Positions 17,590 through 28,138 of a stretch of DNA of 42,365 nucleotides are shown here, piece by piece. Each line of letters starts with the position of its first letter. The first letter of the stretch is position 1. The notes below the pieces were generated by a model. It was not told the DNA's origin and did not search any database. It saw nothing but the letters and a program-made list of their open reading frames with translations. This DNA comes from Acidobacteriota bacterium (lineage in GTDB: Bacteria; Acidobacteriota; Terriglobia; Terriglobales; Acidobacteriaceae), in assembly GCA_021801945.1 (NCBI GenBank), contig JAKABE010000001.1, positions 1 to 42,365 of the forward strand, written 5' to 3'. Made by a program: the position numbers and the translations under genes.

Positions 17590-18072
17590 ATGCGCCATCG
17601 CAATGGAGGATTCAAGCTCGGACGCAACACCAGCCACCGACGTGCACTTTTGCGCAATCTGGCAACGTCCGTCATCCAGGAAGACCGCGTGGAGACCACC
17701 GTGGCCAAGGCTAAGGCGGTGCGCCCGCACGTGGAAAAACTGATCACCCTGGGCAAGAAGGGCGATCTGCATGCACGTCGTCAGGCGCACGCCTTTCTCA
17801 CCACTGACGATGCCGTAAGGCGGTTGTTCAACGTGGTCGCGCCGCGCTACGGCGACCGCAACGGCGGCTATCTGCGCATCATCCGCACCGGCTTCCAGCA
17901 GGGCGACGGGGCGGACAAAGCGTTCATCGAGCTGCTGGGCGCCGAGAAGCAACTGGAAGTTAAGCGGCAGAAGCGCGCTGACCTGAAGGCCAAGAAGCGC
18001 GCTGAGCTCGAAAAGCAGCTCGAAGAGCAGAAGAAGGAAGCCGAAGCTGAAGGTGGTGAAGAAGCGGCTTGA
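17590..18072 (+). CDS. rplQ: 50S ribosomal protein L17 with charged C-terminal tail
   Basis: Ribosomal protein L17. The start [20 protein letters not shown], the segment [21 protein letters not shown] and the [20 protein letters not shown] motif are diagnostic. After about residue 125 there is a Lys/Glu/Ala-rich helical tail, so the protein has 160 aa instead of about 120. It is the last gene of the operon and is followed by two hairpins, the second an intrinsic terminator. Confidence 0.96.
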   Translation: MRHRNGGFKLGRNTSHRRALLRNLATSVIQEDRVETTVAKAKAVRPHVEKLITLGKKGDLHARRQAHAFLTTDDAVRRLFNVVAPRYGDRNGGYLRIIRTGFQQGDGADKAFIELLGAEKQLEVKRQKRADLKAKKRAELEKQLEEQKKEAEAEGGEEAA

Positions 18073-18119
18073 ATCGGACCGGCAGTGAAGAGACGCCGGT
18101 CCTCGCTCGGAAGGACGCT

Positions 18120-18155
18120 GGGCGCATCTCCTTGAGGGATGCGCCCCGTTTTTTT
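18120..18155 (+). terminator. Intrinsic terminator of the ribosomal superoperon
   Basis: A perfect 9-bp stem, GGGCGCATC (18120-18128) with GATGCGCCC (18138-18146), is followed by seven Ts (18149-18155). A second perfect 7-bp hairpin, GACCGGC (18077-18083) with GCCGGTC (18095-18101), lies just upstream. Its position 48 nt after rplQ fits the end of the operon. Confidence 0.93.
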
Positions 18156-18201
18156 GCATGCCGCTTCACAAGCGTTTTTGTGTATTGGACGCACGGCGGC
18201 C

Positions 18202-18321
18202 GGTAGTGTCAAGGTAGTGTCAACGATGGTAGTGTCCAGAACTTTTCGCACTAAGTGGGGTAGCTGCCTTAATACAGCAGGCTCAAGATGTTGTCAGCGC
18301 CGTTTTAAACCGGCGCTGACA
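18202..18321. repeat. Mobile-element end remnants: triple GGTAGTGTC and an 11-bp inverted repeat
   Basis: GGTAGTGTC occurs three times in direct orientation (18202-18210, 18213-18221, 18228-18236). A perfect inverted repeat, TGTCAGCGCCG (18292-18302) with CGGCGCTGACA (18311-18321), follows. It meets the point where the IS256-type transposase reading breaks off. These look like ends of insertion sequences left after nested insertion and loss; I cannot assign them to a named element. Confidence 0.55.
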
Positions 18322-18540
18322 TTCCATCGGGTTGTTGGTTCGGATCGAACGCCAGTGCTCTGGCGGAAAGCTGTAATAGCTCAACGTCTCATCCACGCTC
18401 GCTTCAACCAGTTCGGCAGCCTTGGCTAGTCGCATCTCGCGCAGCTTGGCGACTACTTGGCGAGCCTTTTCCTTAGCGGCATCGCCATCATCCTGTGCGT
18501 GAATTGCCTTCAGCATTGCCGCAACGGCCTTCACCTTGCC
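18285..18540 (-). pseudogene. IS256-family transposase, C-terminal remnant
   Basis: The minus strand encodes a fragment with KAVAAMLKAIHAQDD, LAKAAELVEASVDETLSYY and FPPEHWRSIRTNNP, which is the C-terminal region of IS256 (mutator-type) transposases. After NP the normal continuation LE..REIRRRTRVVG is replaced by sequence from an inverted repeat, and an in-frame stop follows. On the N-terminal side a stop occurs at once, so the catalytic Asp residues and most of the protein are missing. It is a scar and cannot encode an active enzyme. Confidence 0.8.
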
Positions 18541-18756
18541 ACTTGGTCAGAGAATGGCTGGCGATAAGCTGAGCTGATTTTTGCTGATCGCAGAAACTGA
18601 TTGGTTACCCCGCTCTGTGCGTTGCCCGCTTGACTATACTGGACAGGTAGCATGAATCTCAAATTCGTGTTACGGTGTATCCAGTATTTCCAGGATGAAG
18701 AAGGCTTGCGCTAGGGCCGATGGAGGGCGCGACGCAGCGGCCTGTGGACACCATCG
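18541..18756. other. Intergenic stretch with a nested hairpin upstream of the permease gene
   Basis: Together with the mobile-element scar this makes about 600 nt without an intact gene. Within it, ATACTGGA (18636-18643) pairs with TCCAGTAT (18680-18687), and inside that CATGAAT (18651-18657) pairs with ATTCGTG (18663-18669), with GTA (18647-18649) able to pair with TAC (18671-18673). The structure lies 70-120 nt before the permease start, where an operator or RNA leader could act. I do not recognise it as a NikR site, a cobalamin riboswitch or a NiCo riboswitch. Confidence 0.5.
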
Positions 18757-19902
18757 ATGCGAAGCTGCGAAGAGAAGCCAGCGGGGGAAGAGCAGAGAGC
18801 CATATCACAGGGCCGTGTGGCCGAGCATGGCGCTCGTTCATGGGCGTCCGGTAATCTCCGCAGCAAAGGGCTGGGCGAGACCGGTGGCAGAATTGTCGGC
18901 ATCTATGCTGTATTGGCATTGTTTAACGCCGGCGCCTGGTTGTGGGCGATTTTAGCCTTCGCTCGTTATCCGGTTCTGCTGGGAACGGCGTTTCTGGCCT
19001 ACAGTTTCGGATTGCGGCACGCCGTGGATGCGGATCACATCGCCGCCATCGACAACGTCACCCGCAAGCTGATGCAGGAGGATAAGCGGCCCGTGGCCGT
19101 GGGCCTCCTTTTCTCGTTGGGTCATTCGACGATAGTTGTGGTGGGTTCCTTGACGATTGCCGCGGCCGCTCTCAAGTTGCAGCATCGTGTAGCTCTTTTT
19201 CAAAGTTGGGGAGAGATCATCGGTACATTGGTCTCGTCTTTCTTTCTGCTGGCCATCGCTGCAGTCAATCTGGTCATTTTGGTTTCGGTCTTTCGCACAT
19301 TCCAGAGCGTGCGGCACGGTGCGCCATATGTGGAAGATGATCTGAATCTTCTGCTCGGGAACCGCGGCTTTCTGGCGCGCATTTTCAAGAGGCTCTTCGC
19401 GATGATCCGGAGCAGTTGGCACATGTATCCGCTGGGCTTGCTCTTCGGCCTGGGGTTTGATACAGCGACAGAAATTGGCGTTTTGGGGATCTCAGCTGCG
19501 GAGGCCGCGCGAGGGCTACCGCTGGTGTCGATCCTGGTGTTTCCAGTGCTCTTTGCCGCTGGAATGTCGCTGATTGACACGACCGACAACGTCCTCATGC
19601 TGGGCGCCTACGGCTGGGCCTACGTAAAGCCCATCCGCAAGCTCTACTACAACGTGACCATTACTTTTGTCTCGGTGGTCGTTGCCCTGGTGGTGGGCAG
19701 CGTGGAAGCTCTGGGCCTGTTGGGCGGGCAGATGCATTTGCAGGGCAGCTTTTGGGGATTTGTGGCGCTGCTCAACACGAACTTCGGTGTTCTTGGCTAC
19801 TGCATTGTTGCCATCTTTGCTTTGAGCTGGGTCGGATCTCTTATACTCTACCGGTTGCGCAGATTCGAGGCACTGGAGCTCGAGACTAAGGGCGACGGAT
19901 GA
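18757..19902 (+). CDS. NiCoT-family nickel/cobalt permease
   Basis: A high-affinity nickel or cobalt uptake permease of the HoxN/NixA/NhlF (NiCoT) family in the inner membrane. The TM2 signature RHAVDADHIAAIDNVTR and the second family motif LGFDTATEIGVL are both clear, as are LFSLGHSTIVV and IDTTDNVLMLGAYGWA. About eight hydrophobic segments are visible. The start is uncertain: the first TM begins about 45 residues after the ATG at 18757, and a GTG at 18817 would give a more usual N terminus. No urease, hydrogenase or cobalamin gene is nearby, so metal preference is not known. Confidence 0.9.
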   Translation: MRSCEEKPAGEEQRAISQGRVAEHGARSWASGNLRSKGLGETGGRIVGIYAVLALFNAGAWLWAILAFARYPVLLGTAFLAYSFGLRHAVDADHIAAIDNVTRKLMQEDKRPVAVGLLFSLGHSTIVVVGSLTIAAAALKLQHRVALFQSWGEIIGTLVSSFFLLAIAAVNLVILVSVFRTFQSVRHGAPYVEDDLNLLLGNRGFLARIFKRLFAMIRSSWHMYPLGLLFGLGFDTATEIGVLGISAAEAARGLPLVSILVFPVLFAAGMSLIDTTDNVLMLGAYGWAYVKPIRKLYYNVTITFVSVVVALVVGSVEALGLLGGQMHLQGSFWGFVALLNTNFGVLGYCIVAIFALSWVGSLILYRLRRFEALELETKGDG

Positions 19903-20104
19903 ACGTTGCCAGAAGATTCATCGACTATAGCAATAGCAGGACTGGTGTACTCCGGAGACACAAACGCCGGGATGGTCTGAAAGATCGCTCACAAGGGCCC
20001 TGCGGTATGGCTGGCGCCGAAAAACGTGTTCGTCTCGATGGCGATGACTGCTATTCAAAAGCCTCGGGCAGCCGTATGCCGCGCCCCAATCTTACCGGCG
20101 CCTG

Positions 20105-21688
<1,584 letters not shown>

Positions 21689-21752
21689 TCATTGTAATGG
21701 AGAAAACAAGAGCCGTGTCTCGGAGCCTCCGGTATTCGAAATGCCATCAATT

Positions 21753-22562
21753 CTAGCGCGTCTTGTCGTTCGGATCTTCGCCGATGCGGTTACCCTGTCC
21801 GTCAAAACGGATAGTACGCCCTTGAGAGCGCATGTAGACTTCGAACTTGCGGGCCGCCCGGCGACGTTTCCAGCGGTAGTAGCGGTTACGCAGTCCGTAC
21901 CAGCTCTCGCTGATCGCAAAGCTCATCCCGCGCCGCGGAGCAGAGCGCACATAAAGCAGGCCGGCTACGGCCCCGCCCAATTCCGCGAAGGCATACATGC
22001 GCTGTGAGCCAAACAGCATGGCAATGGCGACCAGCCCGAATACGATCGCCATGTACTTGGCTTTCATGCCGATGGTGAAAAAGAGCAGGAACTCGGTCTC
22101 GCCATAAAGCACGCCGATGGCTACCAGCAGGCCGAAGATGCCGCCAAAGCAGCCGGAAAGCGGAATGGGCGCAGAGGAAGAGCCAGAGGCGCGGTCAGCC
22201 AGGTAGATCAGGGCCGCGGCGCCAGCCGTCCCCAGCACGGAAACTCCGTAGAGCCAAAGCACCCAGTTCGCGCTGTGAAATTCCTCAAGAAATCCAGCCA
22301 AGAACCATAATGACAGGAGCTCGAAGAGGGTTCCCAGCAGTCCGAAGTGGATGAAACTATAGGTCAAAGGCTGCCAAATGCCGCCGTGTAGAAACGTCTG
22401 AGGCTCGAAGGCCAATAGGTAGCCGAACTGGCCCGCTGCGGACGCGGACACCAAACCCACCAGCAGCAGAACAAAGTAAGTGCATAGGTTCACCACCACC
22501 AACCGGCGCGTGGCGCCGGTGAAGCGGGGGAAGGCGAACGGGCTAGACCCAATCCTGCGCAT
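21753..22562 (-). CDS. Rhomboid-fold membrane protein lacking catalytic residues
   Basis: A protein of about 269 aa with six or so hydrophobic segments in the rhomboid arrangement: LHGGIWQPLTYSFIHFGLLG corresponds to the L1/TM2 region, CFGGIFGLL to the GxSG TM4 motif, and AELGGAVAGLLY to the TM6 His motif. At the two catalytic positions it has Phe where GxSG has Ser (GCFG), and Glu where the His before LGG is expected. It is therefore probably not a protease. The last 50 residues are a basic cytoplasmic tail. It lies upstream of guaB on the same strand, about 125 nt apart. Confidence 0.8.
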   Translation of the reverse strand: MRRIGSSPFAFPRFTGATRRLVVVNLCTYFVLLLVGLVSASAAGQFGYLLAFEPQTFLHGGIWQPLTYSFIHFGLLGTLFELLSLWFLAGFLEEFHSANWVLWLYGVSVLGTAGAAALIYLADRASGSSSAPIPLSGCFGGIFGLLVAIGVLYGETEFLLFFTIGMKAKYMAIVFGLVAIAMLFGSQRMYAFAELGGAVAGLLYVRSAPRRGMSFAISESWYGLRNRYYRWKRRRAARKFEVYMRSQGRTIRFDGQGNRIGEDPNDKTR

Positions 22563-22619
22563 CGTTGTCAACAGGGTAAACGTTGGAACGGGATCATGTC
22601 ATGGAGCAACGCAGGGCGA

Positions 22620-24060
22620 TCAGGGAACCACGACCAGACTGCGATGTCCGGCAGCGTCCTCCGAGCGCACACCAAAGATTACGTTGTCCTTCGAGACGGG
22701 CGAGGTCACGGTCAGTTGTCTGGCAGGCCACGCGGCTCGACGATCTTCAAAAACCGCCAATCTGGCGTGAAAGTCTCTCTCCAAAGTACCTCATAGTGCC
22801 CCCGGCGCCGCTCTCCGCCGACGCCTTCCAGCGCAGTGTCGTGGCATTCTCGAGCTTGTGTATGTCAATCGTCACATTCCGAGGTGGGCCCGATGCAGAA
22901 GCCAGCGTGGCCAGCGCAGCGGCATTCAGTCGCGCCACCTGCGCCACATAGTTCAAGTCTACAAAGCGGGGCAGATCGCCCAAAATGGCCGCACGGGAAC
23001 CCGGTACGGGGAACACCAGGTTTTGGTGCTGATGGTTGTGATCCTCGCGCCACTCGGTCAGCCGCACCGCCGCAAATCCCTCTTCACTGAATGAGATCTG
23101 GTCGCCGCCGCGCAGGTAACGATCCGGCCGGTAGACGAGGAATGCGGAAAACGCCGAGCTATTTGAAGGGGAAGTAACTCCGCGCGGTGTCTGCCACGGC
23201 GCGGGCCAGCTCCCGGCTAGGTGAATCGTTCTCTTCTCCGAGCGCGCGGATGCGGCGAATCTCGGCTGATGTCGCTGCCGCTGGAGTGCCCTCGGAAAAC
23301 ACCCGCACCCGGTTCTTGAGTTGGAGCCCGTTGCCCGGTGTCGTGTTTCCGCCCACGATGTCGTTGTTCAGTACTGCCTCCAGTTGCCAGCCTTGCTCGC
23401 GCGCGAGGTGGGCAAGGTGCGCCGAACCCAGCAGCCCCTGCTTCCTCGCCGGCTACGGCCGCAAACACCAGTGTAGCCGGGAAGCGCAGCTTGCTTAAGG
23501 CGCGCACACAGGCCAGCGATACAGCGACGCCCGAGGCGTCGTCGTTCGCGCCCGGCGCCGCGCCCCGGCCGTCCGGAGATTCGAGTTCCATGAGTCATGG
23601 TGTCCGGTTACAAGGTAGATGCGCATGGACTGGATGGGATCGGTACCCCACAAGATCCCGTAGACATTAGTGATCCGCGCGGGCCGGGGAATGCGGTCGG
23701 CCCAAGGGCCATCCTCAGTGGGATTGACGAAGAATACGTCACGATGTACCTCCAGGCAGCCTCCGCACTGCCGGGAGATCTCCTCGAACTGCTCTGCGAT
23801 CCGGTCCGCCGCCGCGTTGATGCCCTGGCTGGGCGGCAGATTCGCTTCCATGCTCGAAAGTGTGTTGCGGGTGCGAAACCTTACCTGCATCTTGATCGTC
23901 TGTCCTATGCGGTCGGCCTCGATGGTCTTGATGGCCCCGACTATGGCCGGTTCCGGCTTGGCTGTAGAAATGCGGGTGGCGTGAAATGCAAAATCCGATT
24001 GCGGCAAGCAGAGTTGCACCGCCAGCACTAGCCCGCATGTTGCGATGATGCGAGGAAGGT
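22620..24060 (-). pseudogene. Secreted M28-family metallopeptidase, multiply frameshifted
   Basis: Remains of an M28 (aminopeptidase-type) zinc peptidase. Reading across frames recovers the order of the family: a hydrophobic N terminus, [11 protein letters not shown] (zinc His/Asp), [22 protein letters not shown] with [51 protein letters not shown], and the C-terminal DNVIFGVRSEDAAGHRSLVVVP followed by a stop at 22620. I count at least five frame changes, near 23590, 23440, 23165, 22790 and 22730. The metal ligands are still recognisable, so decay looks recent. No single frame can give the product. Confidence 0.85.
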
Positions 24061-24324
24061 TCGTGATAGCTTCTCCGCGCTTTGGTTTTGGGGCTACGGC
24101 GGCTGGCTCTTGACCAGAGGCCGGGTCGTCTCTAAAACTATAGCCGAACCTGAAGTTAATGCGCCCTGGAGAAACGTCTTGCCTCTTTCATTCCGCTGGA
24201 GGGAATGCTGCTGGCAAAGGGCCCGTCAAGCGCGTGTTAATTCTGGTTTCGACTTTCTAGTCTGATGGGGTAAGGCGCGGTGATTTTGGGGATGTGAAAT
24301 ATTTAGGAAGGAGAGGACGCAGCT

Positions 24325-24519
24325 ATGCCCAGTTGCCCGGAATGTGAGAATGAACTGGATATCGAAGTAGATGATGTAGAAGAAGGCGATGTGATTACAT
24401 GCGAAGAGTGCGGATCGGAGTTCGAAGTCGTCGGCGTTGATCCGCTCGAGTTGGTGCGGGTTGAAGACGGTTTCGATGACGAAGACGGGGTATACGAGGG
24501 CGACGACGAGGAGGAGTGA
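24325..24519 (+). CDS. LysW-like acidic zinc-ribbon protein
   Basis: A 64-aa protein with a zinc ribbon of two Cys-X2-Cys pairs (CPECENELDIE and CEECGSEFEVV) followed by a very acidic C-terminal half that ends DDEEE. This is the layout of LysW, the carrier protein whose C-terminal Glu side chain holds the growing amino acid in LysW-dependent lysine/arginine synthesis. The usual EDWGE ending is absent, although the last residue is Glu. No lysX, lysZ, lysY or argininosuccinate-type genes are near, so a carrier role is not supported by context. AAGGAG at 24308-24313 is the likely ribosome binding site. The next gene starts 3 nt after its stop. Confidence 0.75.
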   Translation: MPSCPECENELDIEVDDVEEGDVITCEECGSEFEVVGVDPLELVRVEDGFDDEDGVYEGDDEEE

Positions 24520-24521
24520 CG

Positions 24522-24896
24522 ATGCGAAGGTCTGGTTGGCTGGCGGGGATTGTGTTTGCCGCCTTAGCGTTGGGCTTGGTTCCGCAGGGCCTTGGGGGTG
24601 CGATGATTGCGCCCTATGCCCTCGCACAGAGTATGGGGATGCGCACTGTTTCGGGTTCGGTGCTAAATGCAGACTCTAAAGCCGTCGCGGACGCGACCGT
24701 TTTCCTCCAGGACCAGAAAACCAAGGCTATCCGAAGCTACACTACGCCGTCGAATGGCAGCTTCTACTTCGCTGAGGTCAGCATGACACATGACTTCAAC
24801 CTGTGGGCGCAAAAAGGCAAGGAAAAGAGCGACACCAGGATCGTCAGCTCCTGGGATACACGCACCAATTTCATCGTCGATCTAAAGATAAAATAA
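24522..24896 (+). CDS. Secreted carboxypeptidase-regulatory-like domain protein
   Basis: A protein of about 124 aa with an N-terminal signal peptide (basic MRRSG then a hydrophobic stretch ending near ALAQS). The rest is one beta-sandwich of the carboxypeptidase regulatory (CarboxypepD_reg) type: TVSGSVLNADSKAVADATVFL, then TTPSNGSFYFAEV. Such domains are extracytoplasmic and their job here is unknown. I chose ATG 24522 because a GAGGAGGAG stretch (24508-24516) precedes it; a GTG at 24516 is possible. It is closely spaced to the LysW-like gene, suggesting co-transcription. Confidence 0.75.
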   Translation: MRRSGWLAGIVFAALALGLVPQGLGGAMIAPYALAQSMGMRTVSGSVLNADSKAVADATVFLQDQKTKAIRSYTTPSNGSFYFAEVSMTHDFNLWAQKGKEKSDTRIVSSWDTRTNFIVDLKIK

Positions 24897-24984
24897 TCCG
24901 CCAGAGACGATTTGCCGGGCAGCGGGCCGGCGAGTGTCCTCACCATCCGGACCTGCTCTACGAACGCTACCCGTCTCTTATCTC

Positions 24985-26460
24985 TTATTCTTCTAGCTTT
25001 TTTGTCACCAGCGCGTTGAGCAGTGCGGGATTGGCTTGGCCCTTCGAAGCCCGCATCACCTGCCCGACGAAAAATCCTGCCATCGTCTTCTTGCCGGCAC
25101 GATACTGCTCCACCTGTTTGGGGTTGGCGGCGATGGCTTCGTCGATCAGCTTCTCGATCGCCGCAGCGTCGGTTATCTGTTGCGGCTTCTCCCGTTCATA
25201 GACGGGCCGAAAGTCCTCTCTGTTGTCAAAGCACAGATCGAAAAGCTGTTTCATCTGCTTGGAGCTGATCGTGCCTTCGTCGAGCAGGTCCGCGGCCAGC
25301 GTGATTCCCTCCATTGATACCGGCGACTGCTCCTGTTCGAGGCCCAGCGCCTTTAGCCGTCCGCCCACTTCGCTCAACAGCACGTTGGCCACCCGGCGCG
25401 GATTGCGTGCCGTCTTGGCCGCCGCCTCAAAGCGATCGGCGAACTCCCGCGAAGCCGTCAGCGTCTGTGCGTCTTGCGGGGCTAGATCGTACTCGACCAT
25501 CATGCGCTGGCGTCGCGCCTCCGGCAGTTCAGGGAGCTTTGCTTTTATCCTGGCTACGAACTCAGATGTCACGATCAACGGCGGTAAGTCGGGCTCGGGG
25601 AAGTACCGGTAGTCGTGCGCCTGCTCCTTGGAGCGCATAGGATAAGTGCGCCCGTCGTCCGCATTCCAGAGCCGCGTTTCCTGCGCTACGCGCCCACCGG
25701 AATCGACCACCTCTACTTGGCGCTCGATCTCGTAGGCCAGCGCCGCGCGGATGAACTTGAAGCTGTTCACGTTTTTCACTTCGGCTTTGGTCCCGAATCG
25801 TTCCGTGCCCTTGTGACGGACACTGACATTGGCATCACAGCGCAGCGAACCCTCCTCCATGTTGCAATCTGAGACGCCGGTATAGAGTAGAATCTCCTTG
25901 AGCCGCGTTAGGTATTCGAAGGCCTCGTCGGGTGTGCGGATGTCAGGCTCGCTGACGATCTCGACCAGCGGCGTGCCGCACCGGTTCAGATCGAGATAGG
26001 TCCGGGTGGCGGAATCGCAGAACCCCTCATGCATGCTCTTGCCCGCATCCTCTTCCATATGCAGCCGCGTAATCCCGATCCGCTTGGTGTCTCCAAGCGC
26101 CGTGGGCACTTCGATCCAGCCACGCTCAGCCAGCGGTTGGTCGTACTGCGAAATCTGGTAGCCCTTGGGCAGGTCGGGATAGAAGTAATTCTTGCGCGCG
26201 AAGATCGAGCGTTCGCGCACCTCGCAGTTCAGCGCCAAGGCCGCGAGCGTGGCGACCTCCACGGCTTTGGCGTTGAGCACGGGCAATGCGCCGGGCAGTC
26301 CGAGGCAAACCGGGCAGACGTTGGTATTCGGCTCCGCCCCGAAGCGGTTGGCGCAACCGCAAAAAGCCTTGGTGCCTGTCAGCAGTTGCACATGTACTTC
26401 GAGGCCGATCACCGGCTCGTATCTGGATACCATCTCGGATGAGAAAACTACGGCGGGCAT
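24985..26460 (-). CDS. gatB: Aspartyl/glutamyl-tRNA amidotransferase subunit B
   Basis: GatB, the kinase/tRNA-binding subunit of the GatCAB amidotransferase that converts Glu-tRNA(Gln) and Asp-tRNA(Asn). At 491 aa it has YEPVIGLEVHVQLLTGTKAFCGC, CPVCLGLPGALPVLN, RKNYFYPDLPKGYQISQYD and the C-terminal YqeY-like domain. The cysteines of the N-terminal zinc site are present. gatA and gatC are not in the window. It is convergent with the upstream small secreted-protein gene. Confidence 0.97.
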   Translation of the reverse strand: MPAVVFSSEMVSRYEPVIGLEVHVQLLTGTKAFCGCANRFGAEPNTNVCPVCLGLPGALPVLNAKAVEVATLAALALNCEVRERSIFARKNYFYPDLPKGYQISQYDQPLAERGWIEVPTALGDTKRIGITRLHMEEDAGKSMHEGFCDSATRTYLDLNRCGTPLVEIVSEPDIRTPDEAFEYLTRLKEILLYTGVSDCNMEEGSLRCDANVSVRHKGTERFGTKAEVKNVNSFKFIRAALAYEIERQVEVVDSGGRVAQETRLWNADDGRTYPMRSKEQAHDYRYFPEPDLPPLIVTSEFVARIKAKLPELPEARRQRMMVEYDLAPQDAQTLTASREFADRFEAAAKTARNPRRVANVLLSEVGGRLKALGLEQEQSPVSMEGITLAADLLDEGTISSKQMKQLFDLCFDNREDFRPVYEREKPQQITDAAAIEKLIDEAIAANPKQVEQYRAGKKTMAGFFVGQVMRASKGQANPALLNALVTKKLEE

Positions 26461-26524
26461 AAGTGAATTTTAGCGTGGCGATCCTGGTAAAGAAGGGTTA
26501 GCACAACTTCGTGCTGGTGCGCAC

Positions 26525-28138
26525 TCACAGAGGATACCGATACAGCGTTACCCGCTCGATCTTCTCCCCGTGCGGATCGAACCGCCAATCCTTGCCCTGA
26601 TCGTCTTCGTCGCCGTTCAGCCGTCGTCCCGCAACCCACGCGCCATTCTCAAACTTGCCCTCAAACACCGCGGCGATTCCCGCTTGCATTCCATCTTCCG
26701 GCCGGGGCGTGAAGGTCACCCGGAAGCCCTCGCCCGCGCCGAGAAATTCGTTCTTTCCCATGGCCATAATCAGGCCGAATCCGGCTTTCGCCGGTCCGTC
26801 AAAGCTGTTATCCAGCCCTACGTGCAGCGTGTAGCCGTTCATCGTGAAATCCACCGTGGAGTGCTCGCGGTCGAGCACAAATCCGTGGACATCGCCGGAG
26901 ACCTGGTGCGCCAGCAACAGCGGCTTAATCTCCGCGATCAGGTGATAACTCGCCGCCAGCGGATCTGTTGGACTCGCCTCTGACTCGATCGCGAAAGGCG
27001 AAAACCCGATCCCCGCGTCTTCGCCCAGCGCATAGAACACATTCGCCGCGCCAGCCGCTCTGCCGCGGGTCTCCGGCATAAACAGCGGATTGCCGTCGCG
27101 ATGATAACGCCGGCACCAGGCAATGAAATCGGAGGCATATAAGTCAGGTGAATAAATGTCCAGGCTCGATCCCGCCGCTTTCCAAACATCTACGACGCGC
27201 GGTTCCGGGCCACCGCTGGGATACTGTCCGGGCGGTGTCGTTTCGCCTTTCAGCCATGTATTTACGTACATCGGTATGTCGTATTCCGCTTTGCCCGCAG
27301 CCGCCACCGCCTGAATATAGGTCGCATACTCCCACGCCATGAAGACTTCATCGGCGCGTTGCGTATCGCCAAATATCTCTGTCCACGTACCCGAAGTTCT
27401 GTCGCCGTTCGCATTCCACAATTCGCGCAGAGTGGGATAGAGCGTCGTCCGGTGTGCCTTCAGATACGCGATCAGCTTCGTCGGCACATTGCTGTCAAAC
27501 GCGGTATTGGCCGCGGCGGAGTGGTCGCGCGAGGCGCCCAGTACTCCCACCTCGTTCTCCACCTGCATCATCAGCACCGTATGCTCACGGCTATCCACCT
27601 CCTTGATGTGGCGCATCAGCGCCGAATACGCGTGCGCATCCGCCTCTTCCGTCGCCTTGCCGAGCGGGCTCAGAATCTCGACCTGGCGTCCCATCTCCAC
27701 CACGCGTGGAAATCGCTTGGTATCCTCTTTGACCCAAGCCGGCGCGTAGCTCGACATGCCGTTCTTCCAACTCGCCAGCCACAGGAAAACAATGTGCTCG
27801 TGCGCTGCCCGCGCCTGGTCAATCAGTCCGTCCACCAGCGAAAAGTCGAACCGGCCCTCCTCTGGCTCGATCAGTTCCCAGCTCAGCGGAGTCACCACTG
27901 TGTTCAGTCCCATCTCTTTCAGCTTCGGCCAGATCGGTTTCATGTAATCGAGGCTCGACGAGGATGAGTTATGCAGTTCGCCGCCGAGAATCAGGAACGG
28001 CTTCCCATCCACGACGAGCTGGGTTGACGCACCACGCTTTTCAAGATGTGGAGGACTTGCCTGTTGAGTCTGCGCAGAGCCCACTTCAAGCCCTGCAGAC
28101 ATCAGCAAAATTGACAGCACACACGTCGGGATTTTCAT
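26525..28138 (-). CDS. Secreted GH35-like beta-galactosidase
   Basis: A glycoside hydrolase of the GH35-like TIM-barrel group, about 537 aa, with a C-terminal domain like those of DUF5597 beta-galactosidases. MKIPTCVLSILLMSAG forms a signal peptide, so I placed the start at ATG 28138; the open frame extends 26 codons further without a sensible start. The candidate acid/base Glu is in MMQVENEVGVLG and the nucleophile Glu in LFMPETRG. The GGELHNSSSSSLDYMKPIWPK segment is typical. It probably acts on plant or microbial galactosides in the periplasm or outside. It is flanked by an IS630 remnant, so transfer is possible. Confidence 0.85.
   Translation of the reverse strand: MKIPTCVLSILLMSAGLEVGSAQTQQASPPHLEKRGASTQLVVDGKPFLILGGELHNSSSSSLDYMKPIWPKLKEMGLNTVVTPLSWELIEPEEGRFDFSLVDGLIDQARAAHEHIVFLWLASWKNGMSSYAPAWVKEDTKRFPRVVEMGRQVEILSPLGKATEEADAHAYSALMRHIKEVDSREHTVLMMQVENEVGVLGASRDHSAAANTAFDSNVPTKLIAYLKAHRTTLYPTLRELWNANGDRTSGTWTEIFGDTQRADEVFMAWEYATYIQAVAAAGKAEYDIPMYVNTWLKGETTPPGQYPSGGPEPRVVDVWKAAGSSLDIYSPDLYASDFIAWCRRYHRDGNPLFMPETRGRAAGAANVFYALGEDAGIGFSPFAIESEASPTDPLAASYHLIAEIKPLLLAHQVSGDVHGFVLDREHSTVDFTMNGYTLHVGLDNSFDGPAKAGFGLIMAMGKNEFLGAGEGFRVTFTPRPEDGMQAGIAAVFEGKFENGAWVAGRRLNGDEDDQGKDWRFDPHGEKIERVTLYRYPL

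Noticed and set aside
18541..18756. Cobalamin or NiCo riboswitch upstream of the permease
   Set aside because: None of the conserved core motifs I know for these riboswitches is visible; only a nested hairpin is supported.
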